Of a DNA stretch of 14,768 nt, positions 14,469-14,768 are shown in pieces. The stretch spans positions 1 through 14,768 of the forward strand of contig CAAFTS010000105.1 of the NCBI GenBank assembly GCA_900765975.1, given 5' to 3'. The number at the start of each line of letters is the position of its first letter. The first letter of the stretch is position 1. Both the position numbers and the translations under genes were made by a program. The notes beneath the pieces were generated by a model. The model saw only the letters and a program-made list of their open reading frames with translations. It was not told the DNA's origin and did no database searches. Source of the stretch: Lachnospiraceae bacterium. Its GTDB lineage: Bacteria; Bacillota; Clostridia; Lachnospirales; Lachnospiraceae.

Positions 14469-14648
14469 ATGTCTATCTGTCCAAAGAATAAATCTTCAAA
14501 AGCTAGAAGAGATAAGAGAAGAGCTAACTGGAAGATGAGCGCTCCAAATCTGGTAAAGTGCCCGAAATGTGGAGAGCTTATGATGCCTCACAGAGTATGT
14601 AAGGCTTGTGGCAGCTACAACAAAAAAGAAATTGTATCTGTTGACTAA
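14469..14648 (+). CDS. rpmF: 50S ribosomal protein L32
   Basis: A 59-residue ribosomal protein. The basic N-terminal stretch SSKARRDKRRANWK (9-22) is the L32 signature that runs along 23S rRNA, and the zinc ribbon has C31-C34 and C44-C47, so this is the zinc-binding (C+) form. An extra Cys4 (MSICPKNK) replaces the more usual MAVPK. The start ATG 14469 lies eight bases after a near-perfect AAGGAGGTG (14454-14462), three bases after the yceD stop. All five Arg codons are AGA, as expected for high expression. It is transcribed with yceD from the consensus promoter and ends at the terminator 14666-14713. Zinc-binding L32 forms are in some bacteria replaced by a cysteine-free copy when zinc is scarce; no such copy is seen here. 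Confidence 0.97.
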   Translation: MSICPKNKSSKARRDKRRANWKMSAPNLVKCPKCGELMMPHRVCKACGSYNKKEIVSVD

Positions 14649-14665
14649 TGAAAATGATTATGAAA

Positions 14666-14713
14666 AAGACAGGTTTTCACGTAAAGTGAAAGCCTGTTTC
14701 TTTTTTCTTTTCT
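14666..14713 (+). terminator. Intrinsic terminator of yceD-rpmF
   Basis: AAGACAGGTTTTCAC (14666-14680) pairs with GTGAAAGCCTGTTTC (14686-14700) over a GTAAA loop, with G-U pairs and one A-C mismatch at the base. A T-tract (14701-14713) follows. Confidence 0.9.
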
Positions 14714-14725
14714 ACATGATTCATA

Positions 14726-14754
14726 TTGATTTTTATATCGATGTTTAGTAAAAT
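14726..14754 (+). promoter_or_regulatory. Promoter for the next gene off the right edge
   Basis: TTGATT (14726-14731) and TAAAAT (14749-14754) are 17 bases apart; the start would be near 14761. The gene itself is outside the window. In related clostridia plsX usually follows rpmF, which is inference here. Confidence 0.55.
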
Positions 14755-14768
14755 GAATAGCAGTAACG

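Overview
The window looks like ordinary chromosomal core DNA from a low-to-mid GC Gram-positive anaerobe of class Clostridia, most likely family Lachnospiraceae. The basis is strong AAGGAGG-type ribosome binding sites, TTG and GTG starts, a Pol I without proofreading residues, TmcAL (the Firmicutes route to ac4C in tRNA-Met), the ACT/UPF0210 gene pair, a short-form Pta beside AckA, and the pta-ackA-yceD-rpmF order known from clostridia. The family-level placement is inference from protein style, not a database match. There are no mobile elements, CRISPR arrays, phage genes or clear signs of transfer.

Layout. 1-300: AT-rich DNA with a possible upstream gene end, then a promoter, a 5' leader hairpin, tRNA-Leu(CAA) and its terminator. 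330-1199: a shikimate dehydrogenase of YdiB-like type, converging on a HAD phosphatase (1209-1853, minus). 1989-5985: a tight polA-coaE-walJ operon, with coaE 2 bases after polA and walJ overlapping coaE by 4 bases. 6031-8576: an ACT-domain regulator, a UPF0210 (DUF711) protein and a DegV/FakB-type lipid-binding protein, ending at a strong two-way terminator. 8656-9939 (minus): tmcAL, divergent from the Mg2+ channel gene mgtE (10012-11346). 11463-13713: pta and ackA, the acetyl-CoA to acetate + ATP pathway. 13938-14648: yceD-rpmF, a ribosome/23S rRNA-linked pair behind a consensus promoter, closed by a terminator. A new promoter fires off the right edge; in relatives the next gene is usually plsX.

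How the parts fit. polA and walJ may work in the same DNA excision and gap-filling steps. Pta/AckA supply ATP and acetate in a fermenter, and TmcAL uses acetate plus ATP to modify tRNA-Met. yceD-rpmF serve 50S assembly. The least understood part is the ACT + UPF0210 pair, which is conserved in Gram-positives but has no firmly known function.

Starts I revised from the longest reading frame: ackA begins at GTG 12523 (a ribosome binding site lies inside the longer frame), mgtE probably at ATG 10012, and the UPF0210 gene probably at ATG 6316. No convincing new system was found. The best leads are non-coding: the tRNA leader hairpin, the dyad between the HAD gene and polA, the overlapping divergent -10 boxes between tmcAL and mgtE, and the structured 224-base ackA-yceD gap.
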